A DNA stretch of 64,000 nt from Chitinophaga sp. E66 (GCA_019285755.1 CP079103.1:124001-188000), one strand, 5' to 3'. Counted from the first letter of the stretch, positions 31,630-41,374 are shown. The notes: a model not told the origin generated them from the sequence alone. Numbers and translations: made by a program.

Positions 31630-32986
31630 ATGAGAAAACCGTAGTGCTGGATATCGTGGGATTGTCGGGCGCCCTTATCGGGGAGCACACGCCCTTCCTG
31701 AGCGCCTGGTCAAAGAAAAACCACCAGTCGTCCATCCGGCCCATGCTGCCCGCCGTCACCACGACTGTGCAGTCGACCTACCTGACCGGCCTCTGGCCTG
31801 CCGAAACAGGCATTGTCGGCAACGGCTGGTATGACCGGACAGACAGCGAAATCAAATTCTGGAAACAATCCAATAAACTCGTTCACGGAGAGAAGGTTTG
31901 GGAGGCCGCCAGGCGGAAGTATCCTGGTTTTACCTGCTCGAAGATGTTCTGGTGGTACAATATGTATTCCAGCGCGGATTTCTCTGTAACGCCACGCCCG
32001 CAATACCTTTCCGATGGCCGCAAAATGCCCGATTGCTACGCGCATCCGTCTGACCTGAGGGATCGCTTGCAACAGGAGTTGGGCACTTTCCGCTTTTCCA
32101 GTTCTGGGGGCCGGGTGCAAATATTAAATCTTCCCAATGGATCGCTGACGCCTCTATCCTTACCGATCGCTGGCATCATCCCGATCTCACCCTCATCTAC
32201 CTTCCGCATCTGGATTATTGCCTGCAGAAATTCGGGCACGATTATGCTAAGATCGGACCGGAGCTGCTGGCCATCGATGGTGTGATCAGGCAGCTGGTGG
32301 AATATTACGAACAACAAAACGCGGAGATCATCATCCTTTCCGAATACGGCATTACCAATGTGAGCCGTCCGGTGCATATAAACCGCCTTTTGCGTGAGCA
32401 CGGGCTTATTAACGTACGCGTGGAGCGAGGGCTGGAACTGCTGGATGCGGGCGCATCCAAAGCGTTTGCGGTGGCCGATCACCAGATCGCTCACATCTAC
32501 CTAAACGACCGCAGCGTGGCCCGTCAGGTCCGCGACCTGGTAGAAAAGCTACCGGGAGTGGAAATGGTGCTCGACCGGGAAGGGATACGTGAGCAGAACC
32601 TGCATCATGAGCGCTGCGGCGACCTGGTGCTGGTAGCGGATAAAGACAGCTGGTTCACGTACTATTATTGGCTGGACGATGCCAAAGCGCCTGACTTCGC
32701 GCGGCTGGTAGACATTCATCGCAAGCCGGGATACGATCCGGTTGAAATGTTCCTCAATCCCGCCGATCCCTGGTTAAGCTGAAAGTGATCGGTAAAGTGT
32801 TAAAGAAAAGCTGGGATTCCGATACCTCATGAACGTCATCCCCTGGACGCAACGTTAATCAGAGGCTCACACGGAAGGCTGGCGGAAGACCCGAAAGACC
32901 ATGCGGTGCTGCTGACATCCCGGCCCGTTCCAACATCGGTCCTGGCTACGGATGTGCGGGATATAATTCTGGAGCATATAGGGTAA
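31630..32986 (+). CDS. eboF: EboF, alkaline phosphatase / nucleotide pyrophosphatase family, about seven frameshifts
   Basis: About 457 residues of the phosphodiesterase/nucleotide pyrophosphatase superfamily. MRKTVVLDIVGLSGALIG (metal Asp) is restored by one A after the ATG. Catalytic-region Thr lies in MLPAVTTTVQSTYLTG, then EIIILSEYGITNVSRPVHIN (metal Asp/His region) and a C-terminal block with GSHGRLAEDPKDHAVLLTS, also restored. The given frame stops at 32782 but the protein continues to 32986. It may hydrolyse a phosphate or diphosphate linkage in the ebo product. Last gene of the cluster, followed by a terminator. Confidence 0.87.
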
Positions 32987-32997
32987 AAGATAGTATT

Positions 32998-33027
32998 AAA
33001 GCCGGTTCATGACCGGCTTTTTTATTT
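32998..33027 (+). terminator. Terminator of the ebo cluster
   Basis: GCCGGT stem with loop and a T7 tail, 12 bp after the eboF stop. Confidence 0.8.
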
Positions 33028-33104
33028 GGGGTAGGTACAAAAAAGACATCCCGAAGAATCAGGGATGTCGGTTTGAAAACAGTGAACAATGAAATAGTCG
33101 CTGA

Positions 33105-34463
33105 CTACTTCAAACTCTTTATTTTGATACTTCTGAAGCTCACGTAATTACCATGATCCTGAATCAGGATGCGGCCTTTCTCTGCGAGTCCGAAGTTCGG
33201 AAATTTCTCGTACTTGCTACGCGCCACGAGGGCTTTGTAGATATTATCGCCACGGGTGTAGGCCACTACTTTATGACCGTTCAGCCAGTGTTCTACGCGG
33301 TTGTCGGGATAGACCACTACGCGGCCGTGGTTCCATTCTCCGATTTTGCGGTGCGAGTTGGTGAATTTGTAGGACGGGATTAGGTCGTACAAAGATCCCA
33401 ACTTGCGGTTGCCGGCAGCGCCCAGTTTGGCGTCCGGATGTTGTTCGTCGTCCAGCACTGGAATTCCAGGCCAATGGCGGAGCCTTTATTGCCTTCTGAC
33501 TCGGTCACGAAATACTTTACGCCACTGTTGGCTCCCGGCGTAAGTTTGAAATCAAACTCCAGGTCGAAGGCCGCGAATTCTTCTTCAGTTACGATATCGC
33601 CACCGTTGGTGGATTCGCCTCCATCTGAGGGTTGTACGCTCAGGGTTCCGTCTTTGATTTCCCAGCCTTTTGCGGGGAAGGAGGTTTTATAGGCGCCGCG
33701 CCATCCTTTGGTGGTAGACCCGTCCCACAACAGGCGGATGCCCTGTTGTTTTTCCTGTTCGGAAATGTTGTTGGGAATGTTGTTCACCACATAAACGTCG
33801 TCATATTTAGTGAACTGTGAAGCCGCGGGGTTCTCCATGATACGGATATTGCGCCAGCGGATCTTCTTGCCTGCGTCTTCTTCCTTCTTGCCGATCCCGT
33901 GGACCTGCAGGGCGATAAATCCGGAAGGTAGTTCACTGTCTATTACGTGCGCGGCAGATACTCCGTTTATAAAGGTACGGATTTCGCTGCCACGACACTC
34001 AATTCGATATTTATTCCAGTCGCCCGCTTTATAGGCGGTCTGCGCCTTCGGATTCAGGTCGAGCGGATAGAGCCATCCGCGGCGGCCTTCTTCGTAGACG
34101 CCGCCGCTCCATCTGCGGGGAGGGGTCTACTTCCATCTGGTAGCCGAACACGCGGCCGTTCTGGTAATCAGACTTGCTCTGGGAGCGGAACTGGATGCCC
34201 GAATTGAAATCCTTTTCCAGTTTGTACTCCACTTCAAAGATAAAATCGCCATAGTCCTTTTCGGTGGCCAGGAAGGAATTAGGTTCGCTCAGCACCGTGG
34301 TGCCGACGATCTCGCCGTTTTTCGCTTCATAAATGGCTTTACCGTTGAGCTGTTTCCAGCCTTTCAGGTCTTTGCCGTTGAACAGGTTCTGCCATTTGGC
34401 CGTCTGCGCATAGGAAACAGACATCAGCAGGACCCCGCAACCCAGGAGGAGGTGCTTCTTCAT
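33105..34463 (-). CDS. Tandem DUF1080 protein, two or three frameshifts
   Basis: About 452 residues with two DUF1080 (PF06439) domains after a signal peptide ([20 protein letters not shown]). Domain 1: [28 protein letters not shown], and after repair [17 protein letters not shown]. Domain 2: [44 protein letters not shown], ending [11 protein letters not shown]. Deletions lie near 34110, 33845 and 33450. Secreted or periplasmic; the family includes 3-keto-disaccharide hydrolases. It stands alone with a LacI-type operator 170 bp upstream, so it is probably sugar-induced. Confidence 0.87.
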
Positions 34464-34633
34464 CGATTGAGTTTTGTATCAGTAAAGCGTAAAGCAGCAA
34501 TCCGGGCTGTTCGCGCTCCCGCTTTTCCGTGTTGAAAGTTGACCAATTTATCGCGCCTGCTGCCCGAAGCATCGCTTCCCGAGGTGTTATAACTACTCGC
34601 GGAGCAACCAAGATAGCCAATATGCCTCATAAT

Positions 34634-34647
34634 TGCAATCGTTTGCA
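34634..34647. promoter_or_regulatory. LacI-family operator-like palindrome
   Basis: TGCAATCGTTTGCA matches the LacI/GalR-family operator pattern TGnAAnCGnTTnCA at every fixed position. It lies in the divergent gap between the tandem DUF1080 gene (34463, minus) and the DJ-1/PfpI gene (34741, plus). No LacI-type regulator is encoded in this window, so the cognate protein is unknown. Confidence 0.6.
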
Positions 34648-34740
34648 AAAGATTCTCCTATGGCATAGGCCGGGACAGGGGCATGGATTCCGGGGACAAT
34701 ATAATATCTTATCTTTATAACCATCTAAAATTTTAAGACA

Positions 34741-35318
34741 TGGCAAGTAAGAAGATCGTGTTCCTGACGGGGACTATGCAGAAGATTACGAAACGATGGT
34801 GCCGTTCCAGATGCTCCAGATGGTGGGGCATGATGTGCATGCGGTATGCCCGGACAAAAGGCAGGGGAGAAGGTGATAACGGCGATCCATGACTTTGAGG
34901 GGCAGCAGACGTATAGCGAGAAGCCGGGGCATTATTTCGTGCTGAATGCTTCTTTGCGGATGTGAACCCTGCTGACTACGATGCTATTGTAATAGCCGGA
35001 GGGCGCGCGCCGGAATACCTGCGGTTGAATAAAAAGGTGCTCGACATGGTGAAGCATTTTGCGCAGGAGGGAAAGCCCATTGCAGCGGTATGCCATGGTA
35101 TCCAGATACTTACGGCGGCAGATGTAGTGCGCGGCAAACGGCTCACGGCTTACCCGGCAGTGGAACCAGAGGTAACCATGGCGGGCGGTACTTATGAATC
35201 GGTAAATGTGTATGAAGCGGTAACCGACGGGAACCTGGTTACAGCGCCGGCATGGCCTGCCCATCCCCAGTGGATGGCGGCTTTCCTGAAGGTGCTGGGT
35301 ACAAAGATTACCCTCTGA
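34741..35318 (+). CDS. DJ-1/PfpI family protein, three frameshifts
   Basis: About 195 residues of the DJ-1/ThiJ/PfpI superfamily. N-terminal strand and conserved acid in [20 protein letters not shown], then [16 protein letters not shown], and the nucleophile elbow [10 protein letters not shown] with the reactive Cys followed by His. The C-terminus ends [20 protein letters not shown]. Deletions near 34770, 34860 and 34945 break the first third. Members are glyoxalases, deglycases, hydratases or chaperones; which one cannot be told. The start follows an AT-rich stretch with a near -7 box. Confidence 0.88.
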
Positions 35319-35383
35319 CGCGAAACCTGACCAGAATCAGGAGAAATATCGGGTGGGGATTTCCGAATTATACCTCCTTTACT

Positions 35384-35391
35384 TACCTTTG
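35384..35391 (+). promoter_or_regulatory. Promoter -7 box for atpG
   Basis: tacctttg matches TAnnTTTG exactly, 48 bp upstream of the atpG ATG and 65 bp past the previous gene, so atpG has its own promoter. Confidence 0.6.
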
Positions 35392-35439
35392 CGCCCAAAA
35401 TAAGGGGCGGATGCCCTTTTGATAAATATTTTATAATAT

Positions 35440-36326
35440 ATGTCTGGACAGCTTAAAGAAGTTCGCAACCGTATTAAATCCATCCAGTCTACCCAGCAGA
35501 TCACCAAAGCCATGAAAATGGTGAGCGCTGCCAAGCTGCGCCGTGCGCAGGACGCCATCGTTCAGATGCGCCCCTACGCCGAGAAACTGCAGGAAATGCT
35601 GCAGAATATCGTCAGCAACACCGAGGGAGACATCGACATGGCACTCGCTGCCAGCCGCCAGGTGGAAAAAGTCCTGATCGTGGTGATCACTTCCGACCGC
35701 GGGCTTTGCGGTGCGTATAACTCCAACATTATCAAGCTGGCCAAGCAGACCATCCGCGAAAAGTACGCCGCCCAGTTCGCTAAAGGCCACGTAGAAGTGC
35801 TCCCCATCGGCAAAAAGCCTGGGAACATTTCACCAAGAATGGCTATAAAGTAAACGAAAGCTACTGGAACCTCTTCAGCCGCCTCACTTTCGATAACGTG
35901 AAAGCTGCCGCAGCCGTAGCCCTGGAAGGTTTCGTGAAAGGTGAGTACGACGCCGTGGACATCGTGTACAGCGAGTTCAAGAACGCCGCCACCCAACGCT
36001 ATAAGCTGGAACAGTTCCTCCCCATCGCCAAAGTGGAAAACGAAGGCGCAGACAAAGGCATGAAGGCCGACTTTATCTTCGAACCGGAGAAAGACGTACT
36101 CGTGTCCGAGCTGATGCCCAAGATCCTCAACACCCAGTTCTTCAAAGCCGTCCTCGACGCCCACGCTTCAGAGCACGGCGCCCGTATGACCGCCATGGAT
36201 AAAGCGACGGAGAACGCTGGCGAGCTGCTCCGTAACCTGAAAATCGAATACAACCGCGCCCGTCAGGCCGCTATTACGACCGAGCTCACCGAGATCGTGT
36301 CTGGCGCTGCAGCGCTTGTGGGGTAA
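35440..36326 (+). CDS. atpG: F-type ATP synthase gamma subunit, one frameshift
   Basis: Central stalk subunit of F1Fo ATP synthase, about 295 residues. The N-terminal helix MSGQLKEVRNRIKSIQSTQQ and ITKAMKMVSAAKLRRAQ, then ITSDRGLCGAYNSNI and the C-terminal helix ENAGELLRNLKIEYNRARQA (which turns inside the alpha3beta3 ring) are all diagnostic. A deletion in the A run near 35814 splits it; one A gives GKKAWEHFTKNGYKV. No other atp gene is within the 35 kb upstream or 27 kb downstream seen here, so atpG is separated from the rest of the operon. Confidence 0.96.
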
Positions 36327-36371
36327 TGTTTTCAACAATTCATCCACAGCAACTTTTTATATTTTATAAAG

Positions 36372-36411
36372 AATGTCAAAGGTCTTATTTTCGGCCTTTG
36401 ACATTTTTATT
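36372..36411 (+). terminator. Terminator after atpG
   Basis: An 11-bp perfect stem (36372-36382 with 36395-36405) followed by a T-rich tail, 45 bp past the atpG stop. Confidence 0.85.
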
Positions 36412-36431
36412 TGACCTAAACCGCATTTCCC

Positions 36432-37603
36432 ATGGAAATCTCACAGCTCATCCCGCATGTTGAAGCCCTGATCTTTGCCGCCGACCGGCCCCTGCCTGCC
36501 GCCGACATACTGGAGTTGCTCAACAACGCGCTGGCCTTCCTCGAAGACCGCGCCACTGCTGAACAGGTTGCAGCTGCCATTGAGGCCATCCAGGAAAAAT
36601 ACAGCTCCGAGTTCTACGCCTTCAGCGTCCGCGAAAGCGGAGGCGGGTACCAGTTCCTCACCAAAAAGGACTACTACCAGACCGTGGCGCAGATCAATGG
36701 CGAGAAATTCCTCAAACGGCTGTCTACCGCAGCCCTGGAAACACTTGCCATCATCGCTTACAAACAACCCATCTCCAAAGGGGAAATCGAACATATCAGG
36801 GGCGTCAGCACCGACTATTCCATCACCAAACTCCTGGAAAAAGAACTGATCGTGATCTCCGGCCGCTCAGAAGAACTGCCCGGCAAGCCGCTCCTGTACT
36901 CCACCTCCAAGGCGTTTATGGACTATTTCGGGCTTAATTCGCCCGCGGATCTGCCCAAACTGAAGGAAGTATTCGAAGAAGACTTCGTGCCGCCCACCCA
37001 GCTTACGCTGGAAGCAGTGGAGACGCTGGAAGTAGATGAAGAAGTACTCCCCGACGGCCACCTCGTTGTCACTGAATCAGGAGAGCTCACCGAAACCACG
37101 ACCATCGTCATGGAAGATGAGCCCACGGAAGAACATCAGGCCCCGAAGCCTCCGCTGGCGATGGCGGCAACGGCGGAGACGACGAAGGAGAGGAGGAAGA
37201 CGATCCCCACGCCTCCGGCAACAGCGCCGGCGGTGATCCCGAATTGGCCGACAGCGGCGAAGATACCGAAGATGAACTCGATGAAGACGGCGAAATCGAA
37301 GCCATGTTGGGCGATGATAAAGATGAAGAGGAAGAAGATGAAGAGGAGGACGATGACGATGACGATGATGATGATGATGACGATGATGAGGAAGAAGATG
37401 ATGATGACGAAGACGATGAAGACGGCGACGACGAAGATGGAGTTAAGGAAGCCGGCACCGTCCCCTACGAAGATGATCCTTATGACGGCAACGACGCCGA
37501 AAAGTCGGACGACGAAGAACAAGAGTTCGAAGACGCTGACGACAGGCTGAATGATGAAGAGGATGAAGACGAGAATGAGGAAGGAGATGAACGGAAGTAT
37601 TGA
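36432..37603 (+). CDS. scpB: Segregation and condensation protein B with long acidic tail, one frameshift
   Basis: ScpB subunit of the SMC-ScpAB condensin. The usual two winged-helix domains occupy residues ~1-185: HVEALIFAADRPLPAADI, GYQFLTKKDYYQTVAQIN, TAALETLAIIAYKQPISKGE, IRGVSTDYSITKLLEKEL. Beyond residue ~235 a deletion near 37150 shifts the frame; the correct continuation is Gly/Asp/Glu-rich and then almost pure Asp/Glu for about 120 residues, with one stretch of 13 consecutive Asp (about 37354-37392). Total about 390 residues against ~190-200 for typical ScpB. The tail codes from GAT/GAC/GAA repeats. The alternative frame gives a basic Lys/Met/Thr tail and is clearly wrong. Confidence 0.88.
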
Positions 37604-37656
37604 TCCCCAGCTAATTCAGTGTTGAAAATATTCTGTTTGAAAATTGAAAATATTCC

Positions 37657-37664
37657 TACCTTTG
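37657..37664 (+). promoter_or_regulatory. Promoter of the first Xre/RES pair
   Basis: tacctttg fits TAnnTTTG exactly, with tttg at 37636-37639 as a -33 element (17-bp spacer). It lies 21 bp before the antitoxin ATG. Confidence 0.65.
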
Positions 37665-37685
37665 TAGTGGAATAAATTGAATGAT

Positions 37686-38122
37686 ATGCCTGCCATAGCA
37701 CTACAAAGGAAAAGTACTCCGTACTGCACCGGTTTATGGGCCTGGAGCTGGGGAACCTCTACAGGCTGGTCACATCTGCACACAAAGGCGTGAAAACCAA
37801 AGTGTTTTACGACTTTGCAGAGACCATTAAAATGCCGGAGAAAGAACTGGCGGGCATCATCAACCTTTCCGCCCGTACCATTAGCAATTACAAGGAACAG
37901 CAAAAGGTCCTTGAGCCCATTTACAGTGAGCACCTCCTCAAGCTGATCGCCCTTTACGAAAAAGGAGAATCGACCTTCGGTACCGTAGACGAATTCAGTT
38001 ACTGGTTAAAGAAACCTTTCTGGGGCGCCCGCGAGACGCCAATGGACTGGCTGGTTACTCCCGGCGGCGTAGACATCATTTCTGAAGAGCTGGACAAGCT
38101 CGCCGAAGGTTACCCGGTTTAA
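37686..38122 (+). CDS. Xre/MbcA/ParS-type antitoxin, one frameshift
   Basis: About 146 residues. An N-terminal helical part with an Xre-like helix-turn-helix (PEKELAGIINLSARTISNYK) is followed by the C-terminal toxin-binding domain (LLKLIALYEKGESTFG, DEFSYWLKKPFWGARETPMD, WLVTPGGVDIISEELDKLAEG), the DUF2384/MbcA type. A deletion near 37710 separates the first ~9 residues (MPAIALQRK). It precedes the RES gene by 24 bp, neutralises that toxin and probably represses its own promoter at 37657. Confidence 0.88.
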
Positions 38123-38146
38123 CACAGACCGCTTCCCCTATTTTGC

Positions 38147-38617
38147 ATGCTGGTATTCCGCATTACCCATAAACAATACAGCCAGGACCTGTATGCCTCC
38201 GGCACTAAAGGTCGCTGGAACGGCGCTGGCCGGAAGGTCATTTATTGCGCCGAGTCAATCTCACTGGCCTTCCTGGAGAATATGATCCGCCGTCAGGGCG
38301 TAGGCTTTAACCAGGACTTCAAGATCATGATCATCGAAGTGCCCGATGATCTGGCCGTTTCGGTCATCGACCCCGCCAGTCTCCACGCCAAATGGCGCGA
38401 TTTCAAGGATTATAGCTACTGCCAGCCCCTGGGCAACAAATGGTACGATGAACTGCAGTCGCCCGTGCTGAAGGTCCCTTCTGCCGTGCTGCCGGAGTCT
38501 TCCAATTATGTGCTCCACACCCTCCATCCCGATTTTCGCCGCATCCGCCTGATTGAGACCACCGAGCTGGTGCCGGATGAGCGGATCGAGGATATATTGA
38601 AGAAATACCCTCGTTAA
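38147..38617 (+). CDS. RES-domain toxin (NAD+-degrading)
   Basis: Intact, 156 residues. The RES fold is named for its conserved Arg, Glu and Ser: Arg in KGRWNGAGRKVIYC, Glu in AESISLAFLENMIRR, Ser in VPSAVLPESSNYVLHTLHPD. RES toxins deplete NAD+ by phosphorolysis or hydrolysis. Paired with the Xre/ParS antitoxin directly upstream, a standard type II module. Confidence 0.92.
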   Translation: MLVFRITHKQYSQDLYASGTKGRWNGAGRKVIYCAESISLAFLENMIRRQGVGFNQDFKIMIIEVPDDLAVSVIDPASLHAKWRDFKDYSYCQPLGNKWYDELQSPVLKVPSAVLPESSNYVLHTLHPDFRRIRLIETTELVPDERIEDILKKYPR

Positions 38618-38749
38618 GGGAGGTACTGCGATTTTCATCGGCCCTATGATCGTTTCATCGGCATTTCATGCACTTCATCGATTTATTCAACCCCTCAGTC
38701 ATCACTTGCTACATTTGGGAACAATCCATGCTTTTTTAAAGTTCCCATC

Positions 38750-39226
38750 ATGAAGATACTTATCAATGAAACCGAAGCTATCGCAGCGCAAAAGCTGAGA
38801 GAAATGATCGCCACCATTGACCCCGATGTGGAGATCCTGCAGTTTAACAGCCATGTCGACAAGTTGCTGTCGACCCTGCGGAATACGCAAACCGTTCAGC
38901 GCTACCTCGTGCGCAGCGGCACCCGGCTCATTTCCGTCGCTATCCAGGACATCGCGTTTTTCTATATCCGCGACCGGATGGCCTGCATCCGCACCCATCA
39001 GAATACAGACCATTTCATCGATAAGAGCCTCGATGATATCGCCAATGAACTGGATCCCCACGACTTTTTCGGCTCAACCGGCAATGCATCGTGCATTACA
39101 GGAGCATCCTGAAAGTTCAGGCCTGGTTCAACGGCAAGCTGAAAGTGCAGGTGAAGCCCGCCCTGGAAGAAGATGTGATCGTAAGCCGCCTCCGCCCCGG
39201 ACTTCCGGAAGTGGCTGGGAGAATAA
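38750..39226 (+). CDS. Orphan LytTR-type DNA-binding protein, two frameshifts
   Basis: About 158 residues. The C-terminal two thirds is a LytTR domain: SVAIQDIAFFYIRDRMACIR, HFIDKSLDDIANELDPHDFF, then, after adding one C near 39070, RLNRQCIVHYRSILKVQAWF and a final EDVIVSRLRAPDFRKWLGE. The N-terminal ~45 residues (MKILINETEAIAAQKLREMI) resemble a short helical remnant rather than a full receiver domain; no phosphoacceptor Asp is visible. No sensor kinase gene is adjacent. Likely a transcription factor of unknown target. Confidence 0.75.
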
Positions 39227-39264
39227 CACTGTGAATAACACTGTAGAGCTTATTATAAACAAAA

Positions 39265-39296
39265 CGGCCGCCCCGGATAGGAGCGGCCGCTTTTAT
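39265..39296 (+). terminator. Terminator between convergent LytTR and DUF1080 genes
   Basis: Stem CGGCCGC/GCGGCCG (39265-39271 with 39283-39289) with a T-rich tail. Confidence 0.75.
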
Positions 39297-39314
39297 TTTC
39301 GGGTAAAGGAAAGA

Positions 39315-39923
39315 CTAGCTTTTCAGTTCTTTCACTTTAATGTTCTTCCAGCGAACCTTGATGCCGCCGCCGTCGTGGATCTGCAGCGCGATCTGGCCGG
39401 TCTTGGCGCCGATCTTCGCGTCGCTCAGGGTGATCATTTCCACGCCATTCAGCCAGGTGGTCACCTGGTCGCCTTTCACTACGATCTTCATCGTGTTCCA
39501 TTCGCCCATTTTCAGCGCTTTATCTTTTTCAGCTTCCGGCTTAATGAGCCATCCGCGGCCGTAAGATTCATAGATGCCGCCGCTGTTGTTGCCAGGAGGA
39601 GCTACTTCAGCCTGCCAGCCAGCAATCTTGGTGCCTTCTATGGAGGAGTGGAAGAATACGCCGCTGTTGCCGTTCGCTTCCTGTTTGAACTGAACGGTCA
39701 GTTCGAAATCCTTGAAAGATTTATCGGTAGCGAGGTAGCCATATGCCTTATCCGGACCGCTTTCACATACCAGTTCGCCATTATCTACATACCATTTTTC
39801 AGTTCCATGGATCTTCCAGCCATCGAGGTTCTTGCCGTTGAAGAGTTTCTGGGCTTTTTGTCCGAAAGCCGTTCCAACGGAGAGGAGGGCGATGGCTGCC
39901 AGCGTCATCAGTTTTGTTTTCAT
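39315..39923 (-). CDS. DUF1080 (3-keto-disaccharide hydrolase family) protein
   Basis: Intact, 202 residues. Signal peptide MKTKLMTLAAIALLSVGTAF, then GQ; DUF1080 core with KLFNGKNLDGWKIHG, GNSGVFFHSSIEG, GGIYESYGRGWLIKP, MGEWNTMKIVVKGDQV and the end IKVRWKNIKVKELKS. Its ATG overlaps the stop of the MauE gene (ATGA), so it is the last gene of the micropeptide/redox operon. Whether a glycan enzyme acts with those genes or was simply captured by the operon is open. Confidence 0.92.
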   Translation of the reverse strand: MKTKLMTLAAIALLSVGTAFGQKAQKLFNGKNLDGWKIHGTEKWYVDNGELVCESGPDKAYGYLATDKSFKDFELTVQFKQEANGNSGVFFHSSIEGTKIAGWQAEVAPPGNNSGGIYESYGRGWLIKPEAEKDKALKMGEWNTMKIVVKGDQVTTWLNGVEMITLSDAKIGAKTGQIALQIHDGGGIKVRWKNIKVKELKS

Positions 39924-40359
39924 GCTCCTGTAGTTTTTGTGGACGGGTAAGATAGCGAAAAATGTTGCAAAAGTAAACCCGTAAATGCCAGGAGGGTAAA
40001 AGCGATGTTGAAGACGATATGAGCGGGATAGCCCATCTGGCCAGGATGCCGCCGCAGGAGCAGGGGATGTTGGTGTAGAAGAAGTATAAAATGCTCATGT
40101 AGGCGGAAAAGCAGAGCATAAGGAAAGTGGACAGGAATAGTCCTGCCTTCCGGGTGCCCGGCAGGGCGACCAGGACCGCCGCAATAACCTCCAGGATGAT
40201 CGTTGCAAATCCCGTTAATTCCGGAGGGATATTAGCCAGCAGCGGCGATTTAGCAATATCTGTCATGAACAGATTGAATTCCAGTGCTTTCATGGACGCA
40301 GCATAGAAGAACAGGATGCAGAGGAGCAGGCAAATGATTTGAAGGATAACGTTTTTCAT
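39920..40359 (-). CDS. MauE/DoxX family redox-associated membrane protein, one frameshift
   Basis: About 146 residues with four membrane helices: ILQIICLLLCILFFYAASM, a second around TGFATIILEVIAAVLVAL, a third in LFLSTFLMLCFSAYMSILYF and a fourth near the C-terminus (after repair, HIVFNIAFTLLAFTGLLL). A PCSCGG motif follows the third helix, typical of the MauE/DoxX redox group thought to supply or pass disulfide oxidising power across the inner membrane. A deletion near 40040 scrambles the end; the repaired C-terminus is SYPSTKTTGA. Start and stop overlap both neighbours by 4 bp (ATGA), so it is firmly in the operon. Confidence 0.82.
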
Positions 40360-41357
40360 GGAAGGTTAAGTTTATAGGCAATGATGTTGTGAGTGTGGGC
40401 AGTATACAGCATTCCGTTGCTGGCAGCGAGTTGCCTGATTCCATTTTTGCCGAGTGCAGGAAGTTTTAAACTGCCAGCGTACTTGCCGTCCACTATCCGG
40501 TAAATGTCCACCTCAGGCGTAAGGGTGGGCTGATTATTAGAGATGGCGTTGGATAGGACATAAAGGTATCGCCCGTCTGTCGTGGCGTCCAGGTTAATGA
40601 ACTGCGTCTTGCTGGAAAGGTTGTAGGTGCCGTCCGTATAAATAATGGTGTTTTCAGCCGGCGTCTGGTCGATAGTCTGGAAGGTGCGAAATTTATCCCC
40701 CTGCCAAATATGAATATCGCTGTTATGGTATTGAAGTAAATAAAGGGAGGACCGCCTTCAACAGTAAGTATTTGTCCGTCGCTGGCAAGACCTCCGTCTT
40801 TGAAATGGGGAATTCATAAAGCGTGGAAATGATTTCTCCACCATTCCTGAAATCTGCGAGGCAGAATTGTGCTTTGTTGTTTATGGTGTCATAATAATGT
40901 ATGAAGCAGGAGCTATCGGTCAACCGGACGCTCCTGGAGAAGGTCATGTTCCTGGAAGACATAGAGTCTGGGTCTCCGCCTTCGTGACGGAAGCGAAAGA
41001 TCTTACGTTGGTTGGGGACAAAGCAGTAGATGCCGGTTGCGTCAACATGCAGTGTAGCCGGCATATCGGTCAGATAAGAGCGGGCAACGCAGACAGTGTC
41101 GGGTATATTGTAGTCAAGACCTGTTCTATACACCACGCCGGCTTGCTGGTCAAGGAAGTATATCAGGCTGTCATACATCGAAATGATACTAATTCTTCCG
41201 GGTGTTAAAAGTGTATCGACGGGGATAGCGGTGATACCCGTGTATTGCCGCGGGATCCTGGTGTAGGTTTTCGGTCTGTCGGATTTCGAAATGAGCGCGA
41301 TGAATAGTCCGGTTACAATTACGCAAAGGAAGAGGGTTCCTGTGATTATTTTTTCAT
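40356..41357 (-). CDS. Membrane-anchored propeller-like protein, two or more frameshifts
   Basis: About 333 residues. The true start appears to be the ATG at 41357: adding one A to the run after it gives MKKIITGTLFLCVIVTGLF, a signal anchor, in frame with the rest. The body has repeated short strand motifs with aromatic/Asp turns (SLIYFLDQQAGVVYR, GIYCFVPNQRKIFRFRHEG, LDATTDGRYLYVLSNAIS, LAASNGMLYTAHTHNIIAYK), like six-bladed propeller (NHL/TolB-like) proteins of Bacteroidota. A deletion near 40742 splits it. It ends over the MauE start. Probably periplasmic; partner unknown, but three Cys-rich peptides are encoded just upstream. Confidence 0.65.
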
Positions 41358-41374
41358 AAAGCGAATGGATAATT

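Noticed and set aside
37318-37430. GATGAC-type repeat considered as a CRISPR or regulatory repeat
   Set aside because: It has no repeat-spacer structure and is explained as coding sequence for the acidic ScpB tail.
37108-37522. Minus-strand frames giving poly-Ser or Ile/Val-rich proteins
   Set aside because: Shadows of the Asp/Glu-coding GAT/GAC/GAA run of scpB.
39221-39245. Two copies of a 12-bp direct repeat (gaataacactgt)
   Set aside because: Only two copies, overlapping the LytTR stop codon; too short to interpret.
38817-39950. A 377-codon plus-strand frame across the LytTR and DUF1080 genes
   Set aside because: It is out of frame with LytTR and antisense to an intact DUF1080 gene, and crosses the terminator at 39265.
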